Source: VRUE01 sp963728835
GTDB taxonomy: Bacteria > Actinomycetota > Thermoleophilia > Solirubrobacterales > 70-9
Assembly: GCA_963728835.1 (NCBI GenBank)
Contig: CAVSKZ010000001.1
Coordinates: 434,001-498,000 of the forward strand
Direction: 5' to 3'
DNA: 64,000 nt
The notes beneath the pieces are model-generated. The model did no database searches. It had not been told where the DNA came from and worked only from the letters and a program-made list of their open reading frames with translations. The translations under genes were made by a program, and so were the position numbers. Below, piece after piece: positions 44,641 through 54,205 of this stretch (position 1 is the stretch's first letter; each line of letters starts with the position of its first letter).

Positions 44641-44775
44641 ATGGAGCTATCAATTCTGTTGATCATCATCGGGATCGTCCTGGCGATCCTCGTCCATTAC
44701 GTGCTCGGCATCATCGTGGTCCTGATCGGGCTGGCGATGCTGCTGCTTCCAAGGCTGGGCGCGCGCAGGGCGTAG
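44641..44775 (+). CDS. 44-residue membrane protein
   Basis: A small gene of 45 codons: MELSILLIIIGIVLAILV, then HYVLGIIVVLIGLAML and a basic end (PRLGARRA). It has two closely spaced hydrophobic segments. It is immediately followed by a strong terminator hairpin, which supports it as a real transcript end. Similar mini-proteins exist in many actinobacteria; function unknown. Confidence 0.6.
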   Translation: MELSILLIIIGIVLAILVHYVLGIIVVLIGLAMLLLPRLGARRA

Positions 44776-44779
44776 GGCA

Positions 44780-44810
44780 ACCGCGGCGGGGCTCCCAGCC
44801 CCGCCGCGGT
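44780..44810 (+). terminator. Strong hairpin terminator
   Basis: ACCGCGGCGGGGCT, loop CCC, then the perfect 14-base complement. It lies 5 bases after the stop of the 44-residue gene. No T tract. Confidence 0.65.
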
Positions 44811-44845
44811 GGCCGTACGCCGGCGTGGCCTGCCAAGCTGGTTCG

Positions 44846-45436
44846 ATGGCGCCCTGGAAGCTGCCGCTGATCGTCTCCGCTCTCGTCGTGCCGATCGTCG
44901 CGGGGTTCCTTCTGGTTGGCCCGGCTCTCGGGGTCGCGGTCGGGGCCCTTGCCGTGCTGGCGCTGCTGGCGGTGGCGGCGCGGCAGCGGCCCCGGGGACC
45001 GATCGGGTCCGGTGGCGAGGAGGGCGGGCATCGCGTGCTGATCGTCGCTGCCGACGCCGTGGAGGCGCCGGCCGACGTGGCGCGGATCGTGCGCGCGGCG
45101 GGGATCGACGAACCGGCCGACGGCGGCGAGGTGCGGGTTCTGGTGCCCGCGCGCATCGGCTTCATGGATCGCTGGGCCTCCGACGTGGAGGGCGCGAGGC
45201 ACCAGGCCCAGCAGCGGCTCGTGGCGACGCTCGCCGCGCTGGCGAAGGCCGGCGTCAGGGCCGAAGCGCGGGTCGGCGACGAGGACGTCGTGCAGGCGGT
45301 CGAGGACCAGCTGCAGAGCTATCCGGCGACCGAGGTGGTGCTTGTCAGCGGCGGCGCCGAAGACGCCGGCGAGGCCGCGGCCGAGCTGCGCTCGCGCCTG
45401 CGGGCGGACTTCCATCACGTGCAGCTGAACGCGTAG
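44846..45436 (+). CDS. Membrane-anchored Usp-like protein
   Basis: About 196 residues: two N-terminal hydrophobic segments (LPLIVSALVVPIVAGFLLV, VGALAVLALLAVAA), then an alpha/beta domain (HRVLIVAADAVEAPADVA ... EVVLVSGGAEDAGEAA) that resembles universal-stress-type folds. No ATP-binding motif is clear. Start chosen at ATG 44846. Convergent with the next gene. Confidence 0.55.
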   Translation: MAPWKLPLIVSALVVPIVAGFLLVGPALGVAVGALAVLALLAVAARQRPRGPIGSGGEEGGHRVLIVAADAVEAPADVARIVRAAGIDEPADGGEVRVLVPARIGFMDRWASDVEGARHQAQQRLVATLAALAKAGVRAEARVGDEDVVQAVEDQLQSYPATEVVLVSGGAEDAGEAAAELRSRLRADFHHVQLNA

Positions 45437-45443
45437 GCGCTGC

Positions 45444-46433
45444 TCAGCAGGCGTGGGGCCGGGCGGCGCTCTCGACGACCTCGAAGGCGCTGCCGGGGAT
45501 GCGCTTCAGCTGGTTGAGGTTCTCGTCGTCCCAGCGACGGTCGCTGGTGCCGCTGAAGAACCAGTTGGAGCCGTTGTCGGCGACGATCATCCCGTAGCGC
45601 TTCAGCGCTACGGCGACGACGCGGGCGCCGCCGCTGAAGCCGCCGAGGCCGTAGCCGGCCTGCAGCCGCAGGCGCGTGCCCATCGCCGGAGCGCGCCGGT
45701 CGGAGGTGTCTCCGGCGCAGTGCGAGGCGGGGTGGACCCAGGCGTCGCGCGTGCTCTCGAAGGTGACGCGGATCGCGTGGTCGAGGTCGCCGGCCGCGAC
45801 CTCGTCGTAGCGGACGAGCCCGGGGAAGATCGGCAGGCCCGCGGCGTCGGCCGAGGTCCATGAGTCGGGACGGCCCGCGGTCGAGCGCAGGTCCCAGCGC
45901 GCGCCCGAGTCGGCGTTCCAGTGCGGGGAGTCGCCCCGCTTGAAGAAGGCGCGGTAGAGCTCGTAGAGCACGCAGCGCGAGCGGTCGACGACGAGCACGT
46001 GCCGGTCGCCGTCGCTGCGCCTGCCGCCCTCGACCGGGGCGCCGCCGGGGACCGGGAACGGCCCGCGGTCGCTCTCCTCGCCGTAGGCGGTGTAGCGGAC
46101 CGGCAGCTTGCGCTGGCCGGCGCCGACGACCGCGTAGGGGAAGCCGTAGGCGCGCGGCGAGCCGAAGTCGGGGTGGAGGAGGTTGCCGCCGTGGGCGTCT
46201 ATGTAGGCGATCGTTGCGGCCGAGCCGGGGGCGACGGGAGCCCTGGAGACGTCCTGGTTCCAGGCTGCCTGATTGGGGAGGGAGGGCGCGCTGGCAGGAA
46301 GGCCGGCGGGCGGGTCGGGGAAGACCGGGCAGGCCCCGAGGTCGCGGTAGGGGCCGACGGCGCCGGCGCGGTCGAGGCTGAGGAGGGCGGCGGCCAGGCA
46401 GGTGCAGAGCACCACCGCCGCGAGCCCGCGCAT
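45444..46433 (-). CDS. Secreted hypothetical protein
   Basis: About 329 residues from ATG 46433 (the longer start at 46463 is weaker). A signal peptide (GLAAVVLCTCLAAALLSLD) is followed by an extracellular domain with FPDPPAGLPA, AYGEESDRGPFPVPGGAP, HVLVVDRSRCVLYELY and KRYGMIVADNGSNWFFSGT. This pattern is familiar from secreted actinobacterial proteins of unknown function. It likely acts at the cell surface. Confidence 0.7.
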   Translation of the reverse strand: MRGLAAVVLCTCLAAALLSLDRAGAVGPYRDLGACPVFPDPPAGLPASAPSLPNQAAWNQDVSRAPVAPGSAATIAYIDAHGGNLLHPDFGSPRAYGFPYAVVGAGQRKLPVRYTAYGEESDRGPFPVPGGAPVEGGRRSDGDRHVLVVDRSRCVLYELYRAFFKRGDSPHWNADSGARWDLRSTAGRPDSWTSADAAGLPIFPGLVRYDEVAAGDLDHAIRVTFESTRDAWVHPASHCAGDTSDRRAPAMGTRLRLQAGYGLGGFSGGARVVAVALKRYGMIVADNGSNWFFSGTSDRRWDDENLNQLKRIPGSAFEVVESAARPHAC

Positions 46434-46519
46434 CCGACTTTCACCCCACCCTGGTGTGGTCAATCTCGGCTACGCCTCCGGCCATCGCCCCAACCGTAGC
46501 GCGGTTAGCCTGAGGCGCG

Positions 46520-47248
46520 ATGAGCCTGGACGACCGACCGACCCTGCTGGTCATCCAGCACGTCCCCTGGGAGGGCCCGCACCGCGTCCTCGACGCCTGC
46601 GGCAAGCTTGCCGAGCGCACGGTCAAACCGCTTGCCGGCCAGGCGCTGCCCGATCACGCTGAGGTTGCCGGCGCCGTCGTCATGGGCGGCCCGATGAGCG
46701 TTGAGGACACGGAGCGCCACCCGGCGCTTGCGACCGAGCGCGAGTGGCTCGCCGAGGCCCTGCGCCGCGAGATGCCGCTGCTCGGCATCTGCCTGGGAGC
46801 CCAGCTGCTGGCCCGAGCGCTCGGGGCGGACGTGAGAGCGGGGGAGAGGCCGGAGCTCGGCTTCGCCCCGGTCGAGATCCTCGACTCTGAGGACCCGATC
46901 CTCGGCCCCCTCGCCCCGAGCACGACCGTCCTGCACTGGCACGGCGACGTCTTCGACCTGCCCGACGGTGCCCAGCACCTGGCCCGCTCCGCCCAGACCG
47001 AGGTCCAGGCCTTCCGCCGCGGCAACGCCTGGGGCGTCCTCTTCCATCCCGAGGCCGACCTCGCTCTGCTGGAGGCCTGGCTTGCCGTGCCCGAGATGAT
47101 CGCCGAAGCCCGCAAGGCGATCGGCGACGACGGCACCGCGACCCTCCCCGAGCAGGCCGAAACGGCAGAGCCCGACCTCGTCGCCCGCACGACCCCCGGC
47201 CTCCAAGCCTTCGCAGCCCTGGTCGAGGCAAGCCACCGCGCCAGCTAG
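46520..47248 (+). CDS. Class I glutamine amidotransferase
   Basis: 242 residues. The nucleophile Cys91 is in GICLGAQ, the catalytic His/Glu in FHPEAD, and VVMGGPMSVEDTE is the conserved early loop. It is a stand-alone GATase of the GMP-synthase-like type, transferring ammonia from glutamine to an unknown acceptor. It lies upstream of tRNA-His. Confidence 0.9.
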   Translation: MSLDDRPTLLVIQHVPWEGPHRVLDACGKLAERTVKPLAGQALPDHAEVAGAVVMGGPMSVEDTERHPALATEREWLAEALRREMPLLGICLGAQLLARALGADVRAGERPELGFAPVEILDSEDPILGPLAPSTTVLHWHGDVFDLPDGAQHLARSAQTEVQAFRRGNAWGVLFHPEADLALLEAWLAVPEMIAEARKAIGDDGTATLPEQAETAEPDLVARTTPGLQAFAALVEASHRAS

Positions 47249-47290
47249 CCCCACCGCCTCCTCCCCCGGCCCGCTAGATTGAAGCCACGC

Positions 47291-47364
47291 GGTGGACGTA
47301 GCTCAGCTGGTAGAGCTCCTGGTTGTGGTCCAGGCGGTCGCCGGTTCGAATCCGGTCGTCCACC
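47291..47364 (+). tRNA. tRNA-His (GTG anticodon)
   Basis: GTGGACG pairs with CGTCCAC. The extra G at 47291 opposes discriminator C at 47364, the G-1:C73 pair specific to tRNA-His. The loop reads TTGTGGT, anticodon GTG. The T-arm is GCCGGTTCGAATCCGGT. Confidence 0.95.
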
Positions 47365-47655
47365 TAAAGCCCCGCAAATCGGCGCTTTCGGGTCTCACGG
47401 TTCGGTTTGAACCGGCACCCAAAATCCGCTCCCCGATCAGGCAGAAACTGCCTGATCGGGGCCATACATGGGGGATTGGCGCCGAGTGCTCCATGCTTCC
47501 GCGCGCTTTGGCCGGCGACCAGAGCTAGACCGTCCGCATCGGTATCGCAACGACGACGCCCCAAACGGAATTAGGAGATCGCGATGAGCACCACCGCAAC
47601 TAAAACTCGCACCATTGAGCGGGAAGCCTGCCATTTTTGAAAGGCTGCCGAACCC
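47365..47655. other. Intergenic region before the SIR2/CHAT locus
   Basis: About 290 bases with no credible gene; the open frames are short and compositionally skewed. It contains a long perfect hairpin at 47431-47461. An AT-richer stretch near 47560-47640 could hold the promoter of the next operon. Confidence 0.4.
47431..47461. terminator. Perfect hairpin after tRNA-His
   Basis: CCCCGATCAGGCAG, loop AAA, then the exact 14-base complement, 67 bases after the tRNA end. Probably a terminator; a regulatory or island-edge element is also possible. Confidence 0.5.
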
Positions 47656-49041
47656 ATGGGGTGGAGTTTTGGTACTCAAGGGATTCCAAGCGGAGGGCGG
47701 CGGGCCGCGCGCGTCTTCGATCTGGGGTCCCTCGCCGCGGTGATCCTGGCGTTGAGCATTCCCCTCGGCGGAGCGGCCACCGCGGGGTCCGACGGCGAGT
47801 CCACCGTGGGACCGGACACTCAGATCGCGGTCGCGGCCGCCCCCTGCGCTCTCCCGCAGGCACTTGCCAAGGCCAAGGAAGACAAGGCCGCTCGCAAGGC
47901 CTACGTGAAGGAACTCGCGGCCGACCCCGATTCGAAATGCGCCCTCGACGGGCTCAAGACTCTCAACGCCGCCCCCGCCGATCCGGCGGCGGGCAACTGC
48001 AAGATCGGCGACGCCTTCCTCGACGTCCACCGCGAGGACGACGCGATCGCGGCTTACAAGAAAGGGCTCGAAGCTGACCCCGGGGCCGATTGCGCCTCGG
48101 AGGGCCTGGACGAGGCCGGCCCGGGCTGGTTCAAGCGCAAGGCAGACTGGGTGCTGGACGCGATCCCGACCTTCCTCGTCTGGGTCGGGTTGTTCCTGTT
48201 GACGGGTTTGCTGATCCTGCTGATCGGCTACTGGCCGGCGGCCAAGCGGAAGATGCAGAGCGCGCGACTGGTTGGGCCGCTGGTCAGCAGCCTGCTCAGC
48301 CCCAGGCTGACCTTCGAGACGATCGCCGACGACTGCGTCTCGGGTAAGCCGGGGCCGCCGATCGTGGCGCGGATCAAGGCGCTGCTGGCGAAGATGCGCG
48401 AGGAGGCGGTCGCAAAGGTCCCGCTCGAATACGACCTCGACTTCGGCACTCCCGGCGAGGAGTTCGCCGACCTCGTCTCGGCTGACAAGGGGCTGAAAAG
48501 CTCGCTCGACAACGCCAGCGACATCTCAGAGCAGACCAAACTCGTCGCCGCGCTCCTCGGCCTCGTCTACTCCCTGCTGCCGATCCAACGTTTCGAGATC
48601 TCCGGCTGCCTGGAGCCTCCCGAGGGCTCGGTCGCCTCGGCCTCGCTGCTGCTCGAGGAAGACACGCAGTTGCGCGCCGGGACGACCGTAAAGCGGACGA
48701 TCAAATCGGGGACCCCGGGAGCGGCGGAGTACATGACTCTGGTCGAGCCGGCGGCCGTGTGGATCCAGTTCGAAGTGGCGCGGGCGATCGAAGGCAAGGG
48801 GCCCGACGCGAGGGCGGCGGAATCGTGGGCGCTGCTCGACGAAGGGCTGCGGCTCTACCGGCTCGGCGAGCCCACAGACGCGCGCGAAGCCTACGAGCGG
48901 GCGCTGCTCGCCGACTCGCGCAACTGGGCGGTCTACGTCAGCCTGGCCGTCGCCGAGGCCCGCTCGGAGCAGAATTTCGAGGCGGCGATGAAGCGGACCC
49001 TCGAAGCTCTGAAGAAGATGGAAGAAGAAGCCTATGGCTGA
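47656..49041 (+). CDS. TPR-containing membrane protein
   Basis: 461 residues. An N-terminal signal/anchor (LGSLAAVILALSIPLGG) precedes TPR-like helices (ALAKAKEDKAARKAYVKEL, EDDAIAAYKKGLEADPGAD). A second membrane segment at about 172-195 (FLVWVGLFLLTGLLILLI) and a cytosolic domain follow, ending in another TPR pair (LGEPTDAREAYERALLADS). It may position partner proteins at the membrane. It overlaps the next gene by 8 bases and is the first gene of the operon leading to the SIR2-STAND gene. Confidence 0.65.
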   Translation: MGWSFGTQGIPSGGRRAARVFDLGSLAAVILALSIPLGGAATAGSDGESTVGPDTQIAVAAAPCALPQALAKAKEDKAARKAYVKELAADPDSKCALDGLKTLNAAPADPAAGNCKIGDAFLDVHREDDAIAAYKKGLEADPGADCASEGLDEAGPGWFKRKADWVLDAIPTFLVWVGLFLLTGLLILLIGYWPAAKRKMQSARLVGPLVSSLLSPRLTFETIADDCVSGKPGPPIVARIKALLAKMREEAVAKVPLEYDLDFGTPGEEFADLVSADKGLKSSLDNASDISEQTKLVAALLGLVYSLLPIQRFEISGCLEPPEGSVASASLLLEEDTQLRAGTTVKRTIKSGTPGAAEYMTLVEPAAVWIQFEVARAIEGKGPDARAAESWALLDEGLRLYRLGEPTDAREAYERALLADSRNWAVYVSLAVAEARSEQNFEAAMKRTLEALKKMEEEAYG

Positions 49042-49747
49042 GCGATCCCGCGGCTCCTACGCCCGCCACATGTATCTGAACGACGCGAACTACTACCGGC
49101 TCGGTTACCAGCTGGCGGCGCAGGAGATGAACGTCGAGTGCACCTTGAAGCCCCAGCGCGACAGCGCCATTCCGGGGGCAATGGACGTCCTCTACGGGGA
49201 ATTCACTCGGGCCGAGACCTCCTTCCCAGGGCGCGGGCGCGCCCGCGACACCGCGAGCCGGTTCCTGGCCGACGCCGAAGCGACGCTCGCCCGGTATGAC
49301 GAGCGCGAGGGGGCCAAAGGGTGGTGGCCGTTCCCGGACAAGCTGACCGTGCCCGAGCAGCGCCTGCGCCGCTTCCTCCAGCGCACCGTCATCCCCTGTC
49401 TGCAGCTGGTGATCGCCGCCTCGCTGCGCGATCTGAACCCGGCGAAAGCGGAGGACTGGGCCCGGCTGGTTCGCCTCGCGGCTGTGGCGGAGGAGGTCTC
49501 CTACCGGGGGCTCTACAACCTCGCCTGCTTCGAAGCCGGCGCCGAGGAGGAGACCAGGGTCGAAGGGGAGGGGAGCGCCGGGCGGGCGCTCGATTACCTG
49601 CGCGAGGCGCTCGGCGAGGCGCCGGGAAACCGGGCGGTGGAGCTCGCCTCGTGGGCCCGCAAGGACCCCTCGCTGAAGCGGCTGCAGGGGACGAGGGAAT
49701 TCGAGCGGCTGGTCGATCGCTTCGACCCCCGCCGCAAACGCGGGTAG
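49034..49747 (+). CDS. TPR-like soluble protein
   Basis: 237 residues with no membrane segment. YNLACFEAGAEEETR and ALDYLREALGEAPGNR look like TPR helices near the C-terminus; the N-terminal half is unfamiliar (GSYARHMYLNDANYYRLGY). It overlaps the previous gene and ends 13 bases before the SIR2-STAND start, so it is probably an adaptor or sensor in the same system. Confidence 0.6.
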   Translation: MAERSRGSYARHMYLNDANYYRLGYQLAAQEMNVECTLKPQRDSAIPGAMDVLYGEFTRAETSFPGRGRARDTASRFLADAEATLARYDEREGAKGWWPFPDKLTVPEQRLRRFLQRTVIPCLQLVIAASLRDLNPAKAEDWARLVRLAAVAEEVSYRGLYNLACFEAGAEEETRVEGEGSAGRALDYLREALGEAPGNRAVELASWARKDPSLKRLQGTREFERLVDRFDPRRKRG

Positions 49748-49760
49748 CGTCGCGGCCAGC

Positions 49761-52700
49761 GTGACCGCGATTGGCCCCGACATCTCGCTTGTGGCGCCCT
49801 GGCCAGGGCCGCCGCTGGCCCACCTCCTGCGCCCCTGCGACCGCCCGCTCGTCTTCGCCGGGGCCGGGGTCAGCGCCGGCTGCGGCCTGCCCACCGGGGC
49901 TCAGCTGGCCGTCTGGCTGCGTGCCCAGAAGTTCGCCGCCGGCGCCGACTTCTCGGGCCTGGACGACCGCGGACGCGGCGACCACCCGGGCTATGTCGCC
50001 AGCCGCATCCGCGACGCCGACCCCGGCGCCTACCCCGCGGTGCGGGAAGCGGTGGGCGCTCACGTTTCCTCGGTTCAGGCCCGGGCCACCTACAGCCGCG
50101 TCGTGCAGGCGATCGCGCGGACCCGGACCGGGGTCGTCCTCACCCTCAACTACGACACGCTGGTCGAGGAGGCGGCGCGGGCCGCCCGCCGGCCGGCCGA
50201 GTCGCTGCTGCTGGCCGACGTGCCGGAGCTGGTCAACGACCACATGCTCGATCCCGACGGGACCCTGCGGGTGGTCCACCTCCACGGTATCGTCACCGAG
50301 CCGGAGTCGCTGGTTCTCGATCACGTCTCCTACATGCAGCAGGCCAACGACGGCCGGGTGCAGGAACTGTTCGCCGCGATGCTCGTCGGCCACAACCTCT
50401 GCGCGATCGGGACCCGCTTTGAGGAGGACTACCTCGGCGCGGTGATGCTCGCGCGCCGGCCCACCGTGCCGCGCCACGTGATCGTCTGCGACCTGGAGCT
50501 CGCCGAGGAGGTGCGCACCGATGCGGGGGGGCTCGGGGTCGAACGCCACAACGTGCTGCCCTGCGCCTATCCCGTCGGCGAGTACGAGGTCCTCGAGCCG
50601 TTCTGCGAGCAGCTCGTCACCTGCGAGGAGACCGGGCCGCCGCCCGGGGGGCCGATGGTCAGGGTCGCCGACGCCGACGCCGACGCCGTCTACGCCCCCC
50701 GCCAGGTGTTCGCCCGGGACGAGGTCGCGCAGGAATCGGCGCTGCCGGCGGAGGCTGCAGGTCGAGTTCGGCGACCTGACCGCCCACGGCGAGACGAGCC
50801 TGGAACGGGAGCAGCTGGCGATCGTCGTCGGCCCGCCCGGCTCCGGCAAGACGCGGCTGCTGCAGGAGCTGGCCCGGCGCCCCGGCGCGGACCGGGTGTT
50901 GCTCCTGCGCCTGCGCGACGTGCGCGACGCGGTCGGCGAGCCGGAAGCCCTGCTGCGGCGCTGGCTCGAGGCGGCGGCGGCCCTCGCCGGCGAGCCGGTC
51001 GCGATCGAGAACGTCCTCGCCGGCCAGGTGCGGATCTGGCTCCTGCTCGACGCCCTCGACGAGGTCCCGCTCGAGCGCCGCCGGGCGGTGGCCGAGGCGA
51101 TCGAGATGCTGTCCCGCACCTTCCCCCAGCACCGCTTCACCGTGACCTCCCGTCCGGTGGCCGCGCTCGCCGATCTCTCGCCCACCTGGCGCGTCTTCGA
51201 CCTCGTCTGCGACCGGAGATGGCGCAGCGAGTTCCTCGCCGCCAACGAAGTCGAGGAGGAGCGGTTCTGGGCCGAGCTGGCGCCTGCCGGGCCCCGGCTC
51301 GAGTCGTTGCTGCGGGTCCCCTTCTTCCTCCGCGGCGCGGTCCACCTCCTCGAGCGTGGGCAGACGGTGACCGACGCGATGCAGATCGCGCTTGCCCTGC
51401 TGGACGAGTCGCTGCAGGCCGACGACTCCCTGGCCCCGCTCGGCGCCGCTCCCAGGGCCTGGCTCAAGCGCGTTGCCCTCCTGCAGCAGCTGAGCGGCGG
51501 CGGCTCGATCGGCGACGAGGCGCTGGAGGCGCTGGCGGCCGACCAGGGCGGGCTCGGCGACCTCGCGGTGCTGACCGACCTGCTCGCCAGCCGCTCGCTC
51601 CTCGCCGCCTCGAGCGGCCGCTGGACCTTCACCCACCGCCTCTTCGGCGAGGCGCTGGCGGCCGAGCAGTTGCTGGCCGAACCGCCCGAGCCCTGGCTCG
51701 ACTGTGTGGCGCCGGAGACGGGCGGGTGGAGCGCCGTCCTCGACCAGTGGAGCGCGACGATGGCCATGGTCCTCTTTCGCTCGGCGGAGTGGCGCGGGCA
51801 GGTCGCCTCGCGCGACCCTCGCTTCGCCGCTCGGGCGACGCCGCCGGATGCCCCCGGCGAGGAGCGCCTGGCGGCCGCTTCGCTGCTGTGGAGGCGCGCG
51901 GCCGAGTGGGAGGTCTGGATCGACCCAGTGAGCACCGGGCCGGCGACGACCGACGCGGAGGTCATCGCCGCGCTAGATCGTGGCGGTGACCTCGATCCGC
52001 TGCTGAGGGATGTCAAGAGCGGGCTCGGCGCGCCGTCGAGATACGTGCGGGGGAACGCCGTCGACGTCCTCGCCGCGGTCGAGCCGCCCGACGCCGCCGG
52101 GCTGTTCGGCGAGGTGCTGGCCGACGACCCCGACCAGGTGGTGCGCCGCGCCGCCGCCAGCGCCGCCCGCAGCCTGGAGGCTGAGCGAGCTTTCCCATCC
52201 GATCCTCGTGCGCGCGCTCGAACCGGCGGACGATGCCGAGGCATCCACTATGGCCATAGCCGCGATCGATCTCACGCCTCCGGAGCGCCGCCTGGACCTC
52301 GCCCGCGAGGCTGGCGCAGGGGGGGAACGAGCATGGCTGGGACTACGGGGACCTCTCCGCGCTTCCGCTCGCCGACCAGGTCGCCTGGATGGTCGGGCAG
52401 GCGGAGGCCGAGTCCGGACCGGTGCCGTTGCTGGGACGCGATGCGGCGAGGTTGATCGCCGAGGTGGGTGGGGGCGCCGACGAGCAAGTCACCCGGGAGC
52501 TGGGTTTCCTCGCGGCCGCGGTCAGGTCCCGGGATGCGGGCGTCATCGAGTTCGTCTCCGCCCGGGTGGCCGCGGTCGAAGGGGTGCTGCGGGCGCTGCG
52601 GGAGGAGGTGGTGGTGAGCTGGGAGATAGGCCGGCTGCTCGGGGCGATCCCCGAGGAGACCCTGCGGCAGGCCGGGGCCGAGGAGGAGACCGTCAAGACC

Positions 52701-54202
52701 CTTTGGCGGTTGCGGCCGTCAGAGCCGTCGCTCGCCAGCGAGATCGGGGACCTCCCGTCGCTCCCGAGGGAGCTCGCGCCGGGCCCGGAAGAACTGGAGG
52801 CGACGCTCGAGCTGGAGGGGGAGGAGATGCGATCGGCGCTGCTCGCCCGCGCCCACTTGACCCTGACGCCGCGAGAAGAGCTCTCGCCCGCCCTCCGCGA
52901 GGTCCTGGGACGGGCGCTGAGCGAGTGGTGGGACGGAAACGATTTGCGCGCGGCCGTCCACCGGCAGGGTCGTGGCGCCGAGCTGAACCACTGGGCGACC
53001 GCCGTCCTCGCCTTCGGCCCCGTCGCCGAGCTCGCCCTCGACGACGAGCGTTGGGTCCAGGCGGCGACCTGCGGGTGGCTGTACCAGCCGCAGGTCGGCT
53101 GGCTCTCGGCGCAGGCGGACCAGGAGCGCCTCGATGCGGCAGCCTCGGGCGCCACGGACGTCAGGACCCTCACCGATCTCCTCTGGATCGGCGGGGCGCT
53201 CGATACCGGTGGCGTCGAGCGCCTCCTGGCGGAGGCGGACCTCACCGAGACGGAGGATGTCGAACTCGCTCGGGCCGGGGAAGCGGTGGCCGCCGCCGCG
53301 GGCCGGGAGGGCCTGCTGCGCCTCGCCGCGGCGGACGAGCGCTGGGCCGCCCGCCTGCGGCCGCAGCTGGCGGAGGCGGGCGTGGTCGAGGCGCAGATCG
53401 CCGAGCTGCACGAGCTCGCCGGACAGCTGCGGGCGGGGGAGGACGGGGAGGCATTCGACCTCGGCTGGATGAGGGGAGTCGAGGACCCCAGCACCCTCCC
53501 GGTGCTGGAGGAGGTCCTGATCGCTGCCGGTCGCGCCGAAGAATTCCCCCAGCCGCGCGCCTTCGGCCTGGCTGCGAAAGCGATCGAATCGGTGGGTGGT
53601 CTCGCCGCGGCGGGGAGCTGCTGGACAGGGTGGCCCGCGAGCAGCCGTTCCCCGGCGCCCAGTTCCTGATCGAGGACCGGGACCGGGTGGTGCAAGCGCT
53701 GCTCTGGCCGGCGGCTCACGCCACCGCCCGCTCGCTCGCCGAGCAGCTTGGGCTGCCGCTCGAGGCGGCCGACGAGGGGCCCGCGGAGCTGCGCCTGCTG
53801 GGTCAGATCGGGCAGCGCCTGCGCGAGGCGCTCGAGGGCATGGAGCTCGGCGGCTCGGCGACCGCCCTCGCCGCCCGGCTCGAACCGGTGGCGGTGCGTG
53901 GCGGCGCCGGGGAGCAGGCCGTGCCGGTGCAGGTGGTCCTCGCCGAGCATGCGACGCCCCTGCTCGGCGAGCAGGCGCGGGGCAGCGCCCTGCTCGCCGA
54001 CGGGTACCTGCGAATCTGGCTGGCGGGCCTTGGGGCGGTGCCGACCGCGGCGAAGATCCACGTCGCCGCGCTGCGACCGGACGGGGAGGTCCTCGCCACC
54101 TCGGCGGAGGTCACCCACGCGCCGATGCAGCTCGAGCTGCCCTGGTCCTCGCCGCGGCCACCGGGGGAGATCGCGGTGGCGGTGGTCCTGACCGACGGGT
54201 AG
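49761..54202 (+). CDS. SIR2-NACHT/STAND protein, frameshifted (4 breaks)
   Basis: About 1,480 residues when repaired. N-terminus: a SIR2-like NADase with VFAGAGVSAGCGLPTG, LTLNYDTLVEEA and the catalytic His in VVHLHGIVTE. Next is a STAND/NACHT ATPase: Walker A GPPGSGKTRLL near residue 353, Walker B WLLLDALDEVP near 430 and RFTVTSRPV. The long C-terminal part has HEAT-like helical repeats and a final beta-rich domain. The frame breaks at about 50747, 52181, 52320 (G7 run) and 53613 (G run), and every join restores clean protein. Known SIR2-STAND proteins sense phage proteins and deplete NAD+. GTG start. Confidence 0.78.
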
Positions 54203-54205
54203 GGC

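Noticed and set aside
52343..54118. 591-codon minus-strand open frame over the SIR2-STAND gene
   Set aside because: Low-complexity Ser/Arg-rich antisense frame with no motif; the plus-strand frames carry the NACHT and HEAT-like protein.
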